This document shows positions 53,121 through 62,431 of a DNA stretch of 64,000 nt, one piece after another; position 1 is the stretch's first letter; each line of letters opens with the position of its first letter. The DNA is from Altererythrobacter sp. Root672 (GTDB lineage: Bacteria; Pseudomonadota; Alphaproteobacteria; Sphingomonadales; Sphingomonadaceae): positions 1,984,001 to 2,048,000 of the forward strand of contig NZ_LMHH01000001.1 in NCBI RefSeq assembly GCF_001427865.1. Reading direction: 5' to 3'. A program made the position numbers and the translations under genes. The notes under the pieces are model-generated. The model had not been told where the DNA came from and did not search any database. It worked only from the letters and a program-made list of their open reading frames with translations.

Positions 53121-54835
53121 TCCTCGGACCCGATAAGCGGCTTGAGATCGGTGAGGTCGATGTCGCGGGTATCGTCAGGATACACCCCGAGGATCGGGCC
53201 GATCCGCGGCACCAAGCGCCTGATTACCGGCGCCGCGTTCCACGCTGCTGTGCGCTGGAACGAACTGGCCGCGACAGCTTTGGGCTCGTCCATCATGGAG
53301 ATGATGACATAGCGCGGCTTGTCCATTGGAAAGGCCGCGGCAAACGTGGCAACCACCGAGGTACGGTTATAACCGCCCGAACCCGGCTTTTCGGCGCTTC
53401 CGGTTTTACCGCCTACCCGGAACCCCGGAGCATCTGCGTGCCGACCCGTGCCGTAGAGCGCGATCATCCGCAGCAGCTGGTTCATGCGAGCGCTGGTGCT
53501 TGCCTTGAACACGCGGCGGCCGCGGTTGGCTTGCCCGGGCTCGACCTTGTGCAGCGTGGCCGGGCGCCAGATACCGCCGTTGACCATCGCGGCATAAGCA
53601 GTCGCGAGGTGCAGCGGCGTGACCGCAATGCCGTGACCGTAGCCGACCGTCATCGCGCGTAGGCGCGGCCATTCGCCGCTTGCCCAGATCGGGAACCCGC
53701 GGGCGGGAAGCTCGATGTACGGACGCTCGTTGAAGCCCAGATCGGCCATGACCTGCTTGAGGCGGGCGGCGCCCAGGTCGTCGACGATGTGTGCGGTGAC
53801 GATGTTTGACGAGTGGATCAGCGTCTCGGGCACGTTGAGCGTGGCACCAAGCGGGTGGCTGTCCTTGATCGTGAATCCGCCGATGTGGATCGGCGTGGCG
53901 GAATAGCGGCGCGACAGGTCGGTCACCGTGCCCGCATCAATGGCAGCTGCCACGGCCAGCGGCTTGAAAGTCGAACCCAGCTCGTAGACCTGGTTGGTGA
54001 CCTTGTTGAAGACGAACTTCTGGCCGTCCTGGTCGACTTTGTTCGGGTCGAATTCCGGCAGCGAGGCCAGTGCCAGGACTTCGCCCGTGTCGACGTCAAG
54101 TACGATGCCCGCCGCGCCGACCGCGTTGACCGAGAGCATGCCACGGCGCAGCTCGTCTTCGAGCGCGCCCTGAACGCGCGCGTCGATCGAGAGCGCTACC
54201 GGCGCTGCGCGAAGCGCAGGGTCGAGCAAACGGTCGTTGAGCGCGGACTCCATGCCGACGTGGCCCTTGCCGTCTTCATCGACGTAGCCGAGCACGTGGG
54301 CCGCCATCGAGCCCTGCGGATAGTGGCGGTCGGTTTCACGCGGCAGCTCGAGCGCCAGCTCTCCGAGAGCCATCACCTTGTTGGCGTCTTCGGGCAGGAT
54401 GCGCCGACGCAGGTAGCCGGACTTGCCGGAGGCCAGCTTGTGAGCGACCTCGGTTTCGTCGAGATCGGGGAAGATCTGCTTGAGCCGGTGAGCCACGGCC
54501 TTGGCGGACTGGACCAGCGGCGGTCCTCCGTCGTCCATCGCGGTCGGATTGAACCATAGCGCATAGGCCGGGAAGGCGCGGGCCAGCGGCACCCCGTTGC
54601 GGTCGGTAATCTCGCCGCGCGAAGGTAGCAGGGCATCGGCCATCGACCGCTGGCTTGGAGCCGGCTGGACCACACCGAGGTAGGCAATGCGCAACAGCGC
54701 GGCAGCGGCCAGGGCCAGGAACGCCGCGCCAATCAGCAGGACCCTCAGCTGAGCAAGGAGAAGAGCCTTGCGCCGGATATCGACCAGATGGATCCGGCCG
54801 GGTGCCTGGGGTGCGCTAATCGCGTAAGCGTTCAT
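53117..54835 (-). CDS. ftsI: Septal transpeptidase FtsI (PBP3)
   Basis: 572 residues, class B penicillin-binding protein. A short cytoplasmic tail and one membrane span (about 28-52, LAQLRVLLIGAAFLALAAA) are followed by the pedestal domain (RGEITDRNGVPLARAFPAYA) and the transpeptidase domain with Ser288 in STFK, SSN at 342-344 and KTG at 477-479. It cross-links septal peptidoglycan with FtsW. The tail IDLTDLKPLIGSEE is acidic. ATGA overlaps with the ftsL-like gene and murE. Confidence 0.97.
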   Translation of the reverse strand: MNAYAISAPQAPGRIHLVDIRRKALLLAQLRVLLIGAAFLALAAAALLRIAYLGVVQPAPSQRSMADALLPSRGEITDRNGVPLARAFPAYALWFNPTAMDDGGPPLVQSAKAVAHRLKQIFPDLDETEVAHKLASGKSGYLRRRILPEDANKVMALGELALELPRETDRHYPQGSMAAHVLGYVDEDGKGHVGMESALNDRLLDPALRAAPVALSIDARVQGALEDELRRGMLSVNAVGAAGIVLDVDTGEVLALASLPEFDPNKVDQDGQKFVFNKVTNQVYELGSTFKPLAVAAAIDAGTVTDLSRRYSATPIHIGGFTIKDSHPLGATLNVPETLIHSSNIVTAHIVDDLGAARLKQVMADLGFNERPYIELPARGFPIWASGEWPRLRAMTVGYGHGIAVTPLHLATAYAAMVNGGIWRPATLHKVEPGQANRGRRVFKASTSARMNQLLRMIALYGTGRHADAPGFRVGGKTGSAEKPGSGGYNRTSVVATFAAAFPMDKPRYVIISMMDEPKAVAASSFQRTAAWNAAPVIRRLVPRIGPILGVYPDDTRDIDLTDLKPLIGSEE

Positions 54836-55335
54836 TCCCCGATGCTCGCGATCGTGGCGCGCAGCGGAATGCGCATCGCGCCGCCATCCGGCCTGGCATC
54901 AGCTAAGGTCTCGACGCGCTCGGGCTCGATCAAAGCCGGATCGACCGCCTTGCCGGTGATCGGCGAAACGAACTTGGGAAACTCGGGCGCATCGCCATCG
55001 ACTCCGGCCACGCGGATCGGCTCGGGCGCGCCGATGCCCCGCGGGGTGCCAAAGCTGGCAAGCTGGCGCTCGCTCCCGATGAACTGGGCGGCGGTCGGGG
55101 CGGTATAGCCGAAGTCGACCTGGTTCCAGACGGCCAGTTGCAGCTGGTTGGAGCGTGTTTCGAACTCGGTTTCCAGCAGCAGCTTCTGCTGCTCGAGCGC
55201 GACAATCTGCCGCTCGGCCCTGACGACGTCGCTCACCACCGCGTGCACCTTCAGGTGCAGCGTCAGATAGAGCCCGGTGCAGATCGCCAGCGTCATCAAC
55301 CAGCCGATCCGGCGCATGCGATCCTGCGGAGTCAT
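54832..55335 (-). CDS. ftsL: FtsL-like cell division protein
   Basis: 167 residues. A short basic N-terminus ([12 protein letters not shown]), one membrane span ([20 protein letters not shown]) and a coiled coil with leucine-type spacing ([20 protein letters not shown]) ending in the conserved [20 protein letters not shown]. Position between rsmH and ftsI identifies it as FtsL. The extra 70 residues after the coiled coil, Pro/Gly/Asp-rich, make it longer than E. coli FtsL (121 residues); their role is unknown. ATGA overlaps on both sides. Confidence 0.9.
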   Translation of the reverse strand: MTPQDRMRRIGWLMTLAICTGLYLTLHLKVHAVVSDVVRAERQIVALEQQKLLLETEFETRSNQLQLAVWNQVDFGYTAPTAAQFIGSERQLASFGTPRGIGAPEPIRVAGVDGDAPEFPKFVSPITGKAVDPALIEPERVETLADARPDGGAMRIPLRATIASIGE

Positions 55336-56276
55336 GCTGCCTCCCTCGCTGGAGCAGAAGTCCGGACAGCGGCGCGCAAAGTCGCCGAGCGGGCCCTGGG
55401 ATTGCGCAGGGTTTCGGCATCGGACGGGCGGATGCCCTTCGACACCTTCTCAAACGTCGGCACCTCGCCTGCGCCGACTTCGGGCAGATGGCGGCTAGCC
55501 CGCGCGGTCGCGCCGGCGGCTTCGCGCAGGAAGCGCTTTACGATCCGGTCTTCGAGGCTGTGGAAGCTGACCACTGCAAGCCGTCCGCCACTCTTGAGCA
55601 GTTGCTCGGCGCCCCGGAGCCCCTCGTCGAGCTCGTTGAGCTCCCCGTTCACGTGGATGCGGATCGCCTGGAAGCTGCGGGTCGCCGGATCCTTCGGCGC
55701 ACCAGCGCGATAGCCGAGAGCCTTGCGGACCACTTGGGCCAGCTCGGCCGTGGTCGACAGCGGACGCGCTGCAACGATTGCGCGCGCGATGCGGCGGCTC
55801 TGACGCTCTTCGCCGTAATGCCACAGCACATCGGCGATCTCGGCTTCGTCTGCACCGTTGAGGAAGTCGGCGGCGGTCGGCCCCTCGCGGCTCATCGTCA
55901 TGTCGAGCGGCCCGTCAGTCGAGAACGCGAACCCGCGCTCCGCCTGGTCGAGCTGCATCGAGGAAACGCCGATATCCATGGCGACGCCATCGACACGGGC
56001 GATTCCAGCCTCGGCGAGCGCGCTGACCATCTCGGAAAAGCGGCGCGGGTGCAGGATCAGCCGCGGCGGATTGTCGCGCGTCTCGGGAAAGTTAGCACCA
56101 GCGGCGATAGCATCCGGATCGCGGTCGAAGGCATGGACCGTCGCCCCGGCGTCGAGGATCGCACGCGTGTAGCCGCCGGCGCCAAACGTCGCATCGACGA
56201 TCACGTCACCAGGCCCAGGAGCCAGGGCTTCCATCACCTCATCGAGGAGGACGGGAATGTGCGGGCCGAAGCTCAC
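55332..56276 (-). CDS. rsmH: 16S rRNA (cytosine1402-N4)-methyltransferase
   Basis: 314 residues from a GTG at 56276 that overlaps the mraZ stop (GTGA). SAM motif [34 protein letters not shown] and [21 protein letters not shown]-terminal [20 protein letters not shown]. It methylates C1402 in the 16S P site. Start GTG and the [15 protein letters not shown] beginning are usual for the family (MraW). Confidence 0.97.
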   Translation of the reverse strand: MSFGPHIPVLLDEVMEALAPGPGDVIVDATFGAGGYTRAILDAGATVHAFDRDPDAIAAGANFPETRDNPPRLILHPRRFSEMVSALAEAGIARVDGVAMDIGVSSMQLDQAERGFAFSTDGPLDMTMSREGPTAADFLNGADEAEIADVLWHYGEERQSRRIARAIVAARPLSTTAELAQVVRKALGYRAGAPKDPATRSFQAIRIHVNGELNELDEGLRGAEQLLKSGGRLAVVSFHSLEDRIVKRFLREAAGATARASRHLPEVGAGEVPTFEKVSKGIRPSDAETLRNPRARSATLRAAVRTSAPAREAA

Positions 56277-56770
56277 TTGCCCTTCCCCTTAGCCGCAGCG
56301 TCGGCTTCCAGCTTGCGGCACACGGCCTTCTGACCGTCCCAGGCCGGATCCATCGCGTAGAGCTGTTCGGGCGACCACAGGGTGAAGAACTGGCCGCCGC
56401 CGAGAACGCAGATACCCTTCTCGATCGAGCACAGTTCGGCGAGGTGGTCCGGCAGGACGAAACGGCCGCTGGCGTCGAACGGGACTTCGGAGAAGGTCCA
56501 CAGCTGGATCGAGCGCAGTTCGCGGTCGAATTCCTTGCCGAGCTTGACGGCGTTGTCTTCCTCGCGCTCGAGCAGCGAGTCGAACGTGGCGGTGCGATCG
56601 AGCCCGAAACCAGTCAGGCAGTTCCAGCGATCGTGCTTGGCGAGGCAGAGGACGCGCGGGTCGGTGTCGGCAGGCGCGATGGCTTTGCGGAACGCAGGCG
56701 GCAGGACGTAGCGGCCCTTTTCGCCGCGGGGCGAGAAGCCCTGTCCACTATAGCCTGCAACCTTAAGCAC
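56273..56770 (-). CDS. mraZ: Transcriptional regulator MraZ
   Basis: 165 residues, first gene of the cluster, starting with GTG at 56770. Two SpoVT-AbrB-like DNA-binding halves: [20 protein letters not shown] and [19 protein letters not shown], with the GRxxLP core in each. MraZ forms rings that bind short direct repeats upstream of its own gene and represses the dcw cluster; such repeats are seen at 56915-56957. The ribosome binding site is weak (GGGGGAAT). The C-terminus is longer and more Lys/Ala-rich than in E. coli (152 residues). Confidence 0.95.
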   Translation of the reverse strand: MLKVAGYSGQGFSPRGEKGRYVLPPAFRKAIAPADTDPRVLCLAKHDRWNCLTGFGLDRTATFDSLLEREEDNAVKLGKEFDRELRSIQLWTFSEVPFDASGRFVLPDHLAELCSIEKGICVLGGGQFFTLWSPEQLYAMDPAWDGQKAVCRKLEADAAAKGKGK

Positions 56771-57092
56771 CGTCCGAAATTCCCCCGCATGGCAAGCCCT
56801 GAGCCAAACCGGACACGCCTTCCCCGCGCAGCCACGCGTAAGTGCGCGAGACCGTCATCCCCTTTCAGGAATGCAACACGGGTGGTTTGTCCGATGGATT
56901 CACTATGTAACGCGGGGAGATGCGGGAGAAAAGGGGAAATTGCGGGATTACGTGGGCAAACTCGCTTTTTTCCGCGCAGGATTCGGGGGTTATCGGGCGC
57001 ATTGCACACGGATGCGAAGCGTAAGGGCTCTCTGATACCCCTCTTAATACCTTGATTTATATCTATTTTATCAGATTTGCAGAGCTGTCCCG
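56771..57092 (-). promoter_or_regulatory. dcw leader and mraZ regulatory region
   Basis: About 320 bases with no gene between mraZ and the 57093 gene, whose 3' end points to it. It must hold the dcw promoter on the minus strand. The AT-rich segment 57040-57085 (TTGATTTATATCTATTTTAT) on the far side and the GGG repeat array at 56915-56957 are the visible structures. A TACATAGT-like element on the minus strand near 56900-56912 could be a -10 box, but I cannot define the start. Confidence 0.6.
56915..56957 (+). promoter_or_regulatory. Putative MraZ operator: five GGGA/GGGC repeats at about 10-bp steps
   Basis: GGGA at 56915, 56924, 56934 and 56944 and GGGC at 56954, i.e. steps of 9, 10, 10 and 10 bp, one helical turn each. 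Known MraZ operators are TGGGN direct repeats separated by 5 bp, the same 10-bp period. Here five repeats are on the strand opposite to mraZ and lie about 145-190 bp before its start. Spacing is read directly; MraZ binding is inferred. Confidence 0.6.
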
Positions 57093-57830
57093 CTATTTCC
57101 CGCTTTCGGGAAATGCCTCGCCCGCCAACCACCCGAGCGCCGCGGCCGCTTGAGGGTGCGGATCGTACAGATCGAGCACTGCTGCGTCCGCCAGCAGAAC
57201 GACTCGGCCTGCCCCGATGCTGCAACTGGCAAGCACGGCCTCCGCAGCAAGGGTACAATTGGCTGCGGATTCAGCCGTGACGATGGATCCGGGGCGGTTG
57301 ATCGGAATGGGCGGGCCGGCTGCCTCGACCAATGCAAAGCCTTCCGGTCGTTCGACATCGAACTGCAGCTCGAGGCCCCAGTGGCGCAGAATGGGGGACA
57401 GCAGGATAACGTCCTGGGGGCGACGGCGGTCGCCTATGGGGAACTTGGATTCGCCGGTCAGCATCGGATCGGCGAAGAGCAGCAGATGCCCCCCGCCACG
57501 GACCCAGTTGTCCAGCGCGACGTTCTCCGAGCCGCTGAGGGCTCTGGGCTGAGCGAGCAGCAGGAACTTGATTTCGGTGAGACTCTCGGGAGTGAGGGCA
57601 TCGAGCGGGTGCAGGCGGTAGGACTTTTCGAGCTCAGCCCGCGCCCAGTGCGACGCGCCGTCTCCGCCGAGCAATTCATTCACATTGCCGGCCTCGCCCC
57701 AATAGATCGGGATCGAGCCCATCAGACCAAGGTTGGGAAGCTCCGAAGCAGCAGGCGGCGCCTGCTGGGCGCTGCACCCACCAGGCAGCCACGACAACGC
57801 GACTGCCAGCGCGAGGCTACGGTACGTCAG
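57093..57830 (-). CDS. Lipoprotein-like GldG/DUF4350-type protein, start uncertain
   Basis: About 245 residues. The translated part begins near LTYRSLALAVALSWLPGGCS, where ALSWLPGGC resembles a lipoprotein signal with a Cys. SELPNLGLMGSIPIYWGEAG, LLLAQPRALSGSENVALDNW and GGHLLLFADPMLTGESKFP match the periplasmic or membrane domain of GldG/DUF4350 proteins associated with ABC-2 exporters (flavin- or nucleotide-like sensory fold of the DJ-1 class). No ATG, GTG or TTG lies at the expected place; a CTG at 57830 fits best, and this is marked as uncertain. It overlaps the 3' end of the upstream gene. Confidence 0.65.
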   Translation of the reverse strand: MTYRSLALAVALSWLPGGCSAQQAPPAASELPNLGLMGSIPIYWGEAGNVNELLGGDGASHWARAELEKSYRLHPLDALTPESLTEIKFLLLAQPRALSGSENVALDNWVRGGGHLLLFADPMLTGESKFPIGDRRRPQDVILLSPILRHWGLELQFDVERPEGFALVEAAGPPIPINRPGSIVTAESAANCTLAAEAVLASCSIGAGRVVLLADAAVLDLYDPHPQAAAALGWLAGEAFPESGK

Positions 57831-58176
57831 GCGCGGTCCCGCCCTGCGCCCCGTCGGCTTGTGCCTTCTGGACGGGTTCCTGCACGGACGGCATGTCCGG
57901 GACAACACCGGCTTCGGCCAGCGGATCGCTCGCTTGTTCGACCTTCGGCTGTGTGGCTGTCGTCGGCGCTGCCTCGGGAACCACGCGCGCCTGATTGCGG
58001 TCGGCGTTGTTGATGAGAATGTTGGCCAGGCCAACCAGCAGCACCATGGCGGCAAGGCCGAACAGGCCGATCTGCAAGCGCTGTACCGCCTGCGAGCGGC
58101 CATTGCCCAAAGGTGCGAACGCCACGGGATCAGCGCCCTGCGCGGGCCGGAGTATCTGGGTCGGATCGAGCGACAT
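57817..58176 (-). CDS. Small membrane-anchored protein
   Basis: 119 residues. Polar N-terminus (MSLDPTQILRPAQGADPVAF), one membrane span (LQIGLFGLAAMVLLVGLANI) and a Pro/Ala/Gln-rich tail of about 55 residues. Its arrangement directly upstream of the GldG-like gene, with overlap, suggests they work together (for example in an exporter). No further domain visible. The ATG at 58176 is followed by the clear hydrophilic start. Confidence 0.65.
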   Translation of the reverse strand: MSLDPTQILRPAQGADPVAFAPLGNGRSQAVQRLQIGLFGLAAMVLLVGLANILINNADRNQARVVPEAAPTTATQPKVEQASDPLAEAGVVPDMPSVQEPVQKAQADGAQGGTAPDVP

Positions 58177-58199
58177 GGTGCCAGTCTAGTCCCGCAAGA

Positions 58200-59195
58200 T
58201 TAACGCAGCCAGTCGAAAACCGGCAGACCCTTCGCCTCAAGCCATTCGCGGTTGTAGAGCGAAGACAGGTAGCGGAAGCCGGTGTCGCACAGGATCGTGG
58301 CCACGCGCTTGCCCGGCCCAAGCTGCTTGCCGAGCGCCACTGCGCCCGCAACGTTGATGCCCGACGACAGCCCCAGGCACAGCCCCTCTTCCTTGAGCAG
58401 GCGGGCGACCCAGTAGAGGCCTTCCTCGTCGGAGATGCGGAACTGGGTGTCGATCGGCGCGCCTTCGAGATTGGCGGTGATCCGGCCCTGGCCGATGCCT
58501 TCAGCGACCGAGTTGCCCTCGGCCTTGAGTTCGCCATTGGCGTAGTAGTTGTAAAGCGCCGCGCCGTGCGGATCGGTCAGTGCGATTGTGCAGTTCTCGT
58601 CAAACGCCTTCAAACCCATCGCCACGCCGGCCAGAGTGCCGCCAGTGCCGACCGCGCAAGTGAAGCCGTCGACGCGGCCTTCCATCTGTTCCCAGATTTC
58701 CGGCGCCGTGGCTTCGATATGGGCCTTGCGGTTGGCGATGTTGTCGAACTGGTTGGCCCAGACCGCGCCCTCAGTCTCTTCCGCGAGACGGCGGGAGGTG
58801 TGCACGAAGTGGTTGGGATCGGCGAACTTGGTCGGCGGAACCAGAACCAGCTCCGCGCCGAGCGCGCGCAGCGTGTCCATCTTCTCCTTCGACTGGTTGT
58901 CCGGCATCACGATGATCGTGCGATAGCCAAGGGCATTGGCCACCAGCGCGATGCCGATGCCGGTATTGCCGGCGGTGCCTTCGACGACAGTGCCGCCCTG
59001 CTTGAGTTCGCCACGCGCTTCGGCGTCACGAATGATCCACAGCGCCGCGCGATCTTTTACCGAGGCGCCGGGGTTGTCGAATTCGCATTTGCCCCAGATT
59101 TCACAGCCGGCCGCCTCGCTCGGTCCCTTGAGCAGGACCAGGGGCGTGTTGCCAATGAGATCGAGAGTGCTTCCGAGGGCGGCAGGAGCGGTCAT
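58200..59195 (-). CDS. cysK: Cysteine synthase (O-acetylserine sulfhydrylase)
   Basis: 331 residues from the ATG at 59195. It makes cysteine from O-acetylserine and sulfide, the product of the cysI/cysH pathway earlier in the window. PLP lysine about Lys47 in NPGASVKDRAALWII; phosphate loop VEGTAGNTGIGIALVANALG; MPDNQSKEKMDTLRALGAEL. The product has no cystathionine beta-synthase-type C-terminal extension. Monocistronic or leading into the two small genes downstream. Confidence 0.95.
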   Translation of the reverse strand: MTAPAALGSTLDLIGNTPLVLLKGPSEAAGCEIWGKCEFDNPGASVKDRAALWIIRDAEARGELKQGGTVVEGTAGNTGIGIALVANALGYRTIIVMPDNQSKEKMDTLRALGAELVLVPPTKFADPNHFVHTSRRLAEETEGAVWANQFDNIANRKAHIEATAPEIWEQMEGRVDGFTCAVGTGGTLAGVAMGLKAFDENCTIALTDPHGAALYNYYANGELKAEGNSVAEGIGQGRITANLEGAPIDTQFRISDEEGLYWVARLLKEEGLCLGLSSGINVAGAVALGKQLGPGKRVATILCDTGFRYLSSLYNREWLEAKGLPVFDWLR

Positions 59196-59236
59196 TCGCG
59201 GGGAGTTAAGGCGACGAGCGGTTCGGCGCAACACAA

Positions 59237-59257
59237 TCCTCCCAGCGGTGGGGAGGA
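59237..59257. repeat. Short GC-rich palindrome downstream of the ferredoxin gene
   Basis: TCCTCCC-AGCGGTG-GGGAGGA forms a 7-bp stem with a 7-base loop, immediately after the ferredoxin stop on the minus strand. It belongs to the CCTCCC/GGGAGG palindrome family of this window; as a single unit it may act as a terminator. Confidence 0.6.
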
Positions 59258-59258
59258 G

Positions 59259-59576
59259 TTAATCTTCCTCGGCGATACGGACGCGCAGCCCATCGAGCTC
59301 GTCGGTGAGTGGGAGCTGGCACGACAGGCGCGAGTTCGCATCGCGATCATCGCTCGAATCGAGCAGGTCGTCCTCGTCCTCGGTCATCTTGGGAAGCAGG
59401 CCCAGGAACTCGTCATCGACGTGCACATGGCAAGTCGCGCAAGAACAGCAGCCGCCGCACAGCGCCAGCAGCTCGTCGAAGCCGTTGTCGCGGATCGCCT
59501 CCATCACGGTGAGGCCCGCCTGGGCTTCGACTTCGCGTGTTTCGCCTGAGCGAGTGGTGACGATCAATCTGGGCAT
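59259..59576 (-). CDS. [2Fe-2S] ferredoxin, adrenodoxin/ISC type
   Basis: 105 residues. Cluster ligands Cys40, Cys46, Cys49 and Cys86 are present ([10 protein letters not shown], then SRLSCQLPL), the CX5CX2C-Xn-C pattern of adrenodoxin/ISC and putidaredoxin type. Extra Cys43 and Cys44 sit inside the first loop. It shuttles electrons for P450, Fe-S assembly or oxygenases; no partner gene is adjacent, so the partner is unknown. It could support cysI as donor. Confidence 0.93.
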   Translation of the reverse strand: MPRLIVTTRSGETREVEAQAGLTVMEAIRDNGFDELLALCGGCCSCATCHVHVDDEFLGLLPKMTEDEDDLLDSSDDRDANSRLSCQLPLTDELDGLRVRIAEED

Positions 59577-59656
59577 CGATGGGCGTTCCTTTCCGGCGCC
59601 GGGCTGCTACGGACTGGCGCCCGATTTGGCAAGCTGACGGTGACTTGGAGCAGACA

Positions 59657-60274
59657 ATGGGTTTGACGGCAGAGCAATTGACGCAAGGCCTCGACAGCGT
59701 TGCCGCCGGCGAGCCCGCCATCGCCTCCGCCCTCGCCCGCGCCGGCTATCCCGAGCCGCGTATCCGCGAGACCGGCTATCGCACCCTGCTCCGCACGATC
59801 GTCGGTCAGCAAGTCAGCGTCGCGGCCGCGTCGAGCATGTGGCGCAAGCTGGAGGCTCAGCTGGGCGAGGACATCCCGCCTCTACTGCTGCTGGAACAGG
59901 ACTTCGACACGCTGCGCGCCTGCGGCCTGTCGCGCCAGAAGCAGGGCTATGCCCGCTCGCTGTGCGAGCTCGTCGTCAGTGGCGAACTGGACCTGTCGAA
60001 TCTGCCGGCCGATGACGAGGAGGCGATCGCCCTGCTTACCCGGATCAAGGGGATCGGTCGCTGGTCGGCGGAGATTTACCTGCTGTTCGCCGAGGGTCGG
60101 GCAGACATCTGGCCAGCGGGCGATCTGGCGGTGCAAGTCGGCATCGGTCGCATCCTCGGAATGGAGGAACGGCCATCCGAAAAGGCCACTCGCGAATTGG
60201 CCGAAGCCTGGCGCCCGCATCGTGGGGCCGTCGCCATCCTGACATGGCATTGCTACAACAACCCGGCGCTTTGA
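59657..60274 (+). CDS. DNA-3-methyladenine glycosylase II-type protein
   Basis: 205 residues from the ATG at 59657. HhH-GPD domain: TLLRTIVGQQVSVAAASSMW at the start, and the hairpin IKGIGRWSAEIYLLFAEG followed by the catalytic Asp in WPAGDLAVQVG. It removes alkylated purines such as 3-methyladenine. It lacks the N-terminal AlkA extra domain, so it is of the compact bacterial class. An in-frame start at 59579 adds unlikely sequence. Confidence 0.92.
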   Translation: MGLTAEQLTQGLDSVAAGEPAIASALARAGYPEPRIRETGYRTLLRTIVGQQVSVAAASSMWRKLEAQLGEDIPPLLLLEQDFDTLRACGLSRQKQGYARSLCELVVSGELDLSNLPADDEEAIALLTRIKGIGRWSAEIYLLFAEGRADIWPAGDLAVQVGIGRILGMEERPSEKATRELAEAWRPHRGAVAILTWHCYNNPAL

Positions 60275-60446
60275 CCGGTCGGAAAATACCATTTTCCTAC
60301 ACGCCCTCTTGTGGGCATGGTGAGCCAGAATCATATTCTTGAACTAGCTCGATAAGACCCCCCACATCTCGCCTTGCCGGACTTGCCGCTTGTGCCCGGC
60401 CCAATGGCGAGTGTATTGCAAGACTAATACAGCTGAGGATGCCCCG

Positions 60447-62411
60447 ATGACCGATGCCGCCACCGCCCTCCCCTCTGCCGCCGAGCGCGTCCGCGAAACG
60501 CCGCTGATCCCGCGAGAGGCGCTGTTCGGCAACCCTACTCGCTCGGGTGGGCAGATCAGCCCGGACGGACAATGGTTGGGGTGGATGGCTCCGCAGGACG
60601 GCGTGATGAACGTCTGGCTCGCCCCCGCGAGCGATCCTGCCGCCGGGCGACTGATGACGCATTCGACCGATCGGCCGATCCCGACTTACTTCTTTGCCCC
60701 GGATTCGCAGAGCCTGCTCTACATCCAGGACAAGGCCGGCGATGAGAACTTCCTGCTCTATCAGGTCAACCTCGCCAGCGGCGAAGAGCGCTGCCTGACT
60801 CCGTTCGAGAACACCCGCGCCCGCCTGATGGGTTCTTCTCACGCGATCAAGGACAAGGTGCTGGTCGGCCTGAACAACCGCGATGCGCGGTTCCACGACG
60901 TCTACCTGCTCGATCTCAATTCGGCCGAACTGACCCTGGTCATGCAGAACGATGCCTATGCGGGCTTCGTCGCCGATGACACCCTGACACTGCGTTGGGC
61001 GATCCAGCAGAATGCCGGGGGCGGCACCGACATGTTCGAGATCGTGGACGGCAAGGTCGCCACGGACCCGAGCGAAAGCACCGGGCTGGAGGACGCGCTG
61101 ACCACCGGCGTCGCCGGCTACACCGCCGACGGCAAGACCCTGTACTGGTACGACAGCCGGGGCCGCGACACTGCTGCGCTAATCGCCCAGGACACCGCCA
61201 CGGGAGAGCGCAAGGTCCTCGCCACCAGCGACAAGGCCGACATCGGCGGCACCTACCGGCATCCCGTTACCGGCCTGGTTCAGGGCTACACCGTCAACTA
61301 CCTCAAGACCGAGAAGATCGTCTTCGATCCCAAGGTGAAAGCCTCTATCGATTGGCTGGCCGCACGCCTGCCAGGCGAGTTCGGCTTGAGCGGCCGGACT
61401 GAGGACGACAGCAAGTGGGTGGTCTGGAACGACCCGCTGACCGGCCCGTCAGTTGCCTATCTCTATGACCGGGCAGCGCAGGAACTGACCGAGTTCTACG
61501 TCACCCGGCCAGAGCTTGAAGGCGCTCCGCTGCTGCCGATGCATGCCCTCGAACTGCGCTCTCGCGATGGGCTGGTGCTGCCGAGCTACTTGACGCTGCC
61601 GCCCGAGAGCGACCCCGAAGAAAGCGGTGTGCCGCTTGGGCCGGTCCCGATGGTCCTGCTGGTTCACGGTGGCCCCTGGGCACGCGACGGGTTCGGCTTC
61701 AACCGGGCCCATCAATGGCTCGCCAATCGCGGCTATGCCGTGCTCAGCGTCAATTTCCGTGGCTCCACCGGGTTCGGCAAGGCCTTCGTCAACGCCGCCA
61801 ACCTCGAATGGGGCGCGAAGATGCATGACGACCTGATCGACGCGGTCGAATGGGCGGTGCAGCAGGGCGTGGCCGAGCGCGACAAGGTCGCGATCATGGG
61901 CGGGTCCTATGGCGGCTATGCCACGCTCGCCGGGCTCGCATTCACACCAGAGGTGTTCGCCTGTGGTGTCGACATCGTCGGCCCGTCCAACCTGGAAACG
62001 CTGCTCGAGACGATCCCTCCCTACTGGGAACCGGTGGTGAAGCAGTTCCACGAGCGCATGGGCAATCCGGGCACGCCCGAAGGCAAGGCCATGCTGGTCG
62101 AGCGCAGCCCGTTGCACCAGGCCGACAAGATCTGCCGCCCACTGCTGATCGGCCAGGGCGCCAACGACCCGCGCGTCAAGCAGTCGGAAAGCGACCAGAT
62201 CGTCGGGGCGATGCAGAAGCACGGCATCCCGGTGACTTACGTGGTGTTCCCCGACGAAGGTCACGGCTTCGCCAAGCCAACCAACAACATCGCCTTCAAT
62301 GCGATCGTGGAGAATTTCCTCTCGACGATCCTGGGTGGCCGGGCGGAAGCGATCGGTGGAGAGGTTGAAGCCTCGACAGCGCAGATCGTGACCGGGGCGG
62401 AACTGCTTTAA
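60447..62411 (+). CDS. S9-family serine peptidase (prolyl oligopeptidase-like)
   Basis: 654 residues from the ATG at 60447. N-terminal beta-propeller-like repeats (SGGQISPDGQWLGWMAPQDG, DSQSLLYIQDKAGDENFLLY), then an alpha/beta hydrolase domain with LLVHGGPWARDGFGF, nucleophile Ser487 in GGSYGG, Asp574 in GANDPRVKQSESDQ and His606 in DEGHGF. No signal peptide is seen, so it is probably cytoplasmic. It hydrolyses oligopeptides or acyl-peptides; exact specificity unknown. Palindromes at 62432-62535 follow it. Confidence 0.94.
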   Translation: MTDAATALPSAAERVRETPLIPREALFGNPTRSGGQISPDGQWLGWMAPQDGVMNVWLAPASDPAAGRLMTHSTDRPIPTYFFAPDSQSLLYIQDKAGDENFLLYQVNLASGEERCLTPFENTRARLMGSSHAIKDKVLVGLNNRDARFHDVYLLDLNSAELTLVMQNDAYAGFVADDTLTLRWAIQQNAGGGTDMFEIVDGKVATDPSESTGLEDALTTGVAGYTADGKTLYWYDSRGRDTAALIAQDTATGERKVLATSDKADIGGTYRHPVTGLVQGYTVNYLKTEKIVFDPKVKASIDWLAARLPGEFGLSGRTEDDSKWVVWNDPLTGPSVAYLYDRAAQELTEFYVTRPELEGAPLLPMHALELRSRDGLVLPSYLTLPPESDPEESGVPLGPVPMVLLVHGGPWARDGFGFNRAHQWLANRGYAVLSVNFRGSTGFGKAFVNAANLEWGAKMHDDLIDAVEWAVQQGVAERDKVAIMGGSYGGYATLAGLAFTPEVFACGVDIVGPSNLETLLETIPPYWEPVVKQFHERMGNPGTPEGKAMLVERSPLHQADKICRPLLIGQGANDPRVKQSESDQIVGAMQKHGIPVTYVVFPDEGHGFAKPTNNIAFNAIVENFLSTILGGRAEAIGGEVEASTAQIVTGAELL

Positions 62412-62431
62412 CGGGTGTTGCGCCCAGGAAG

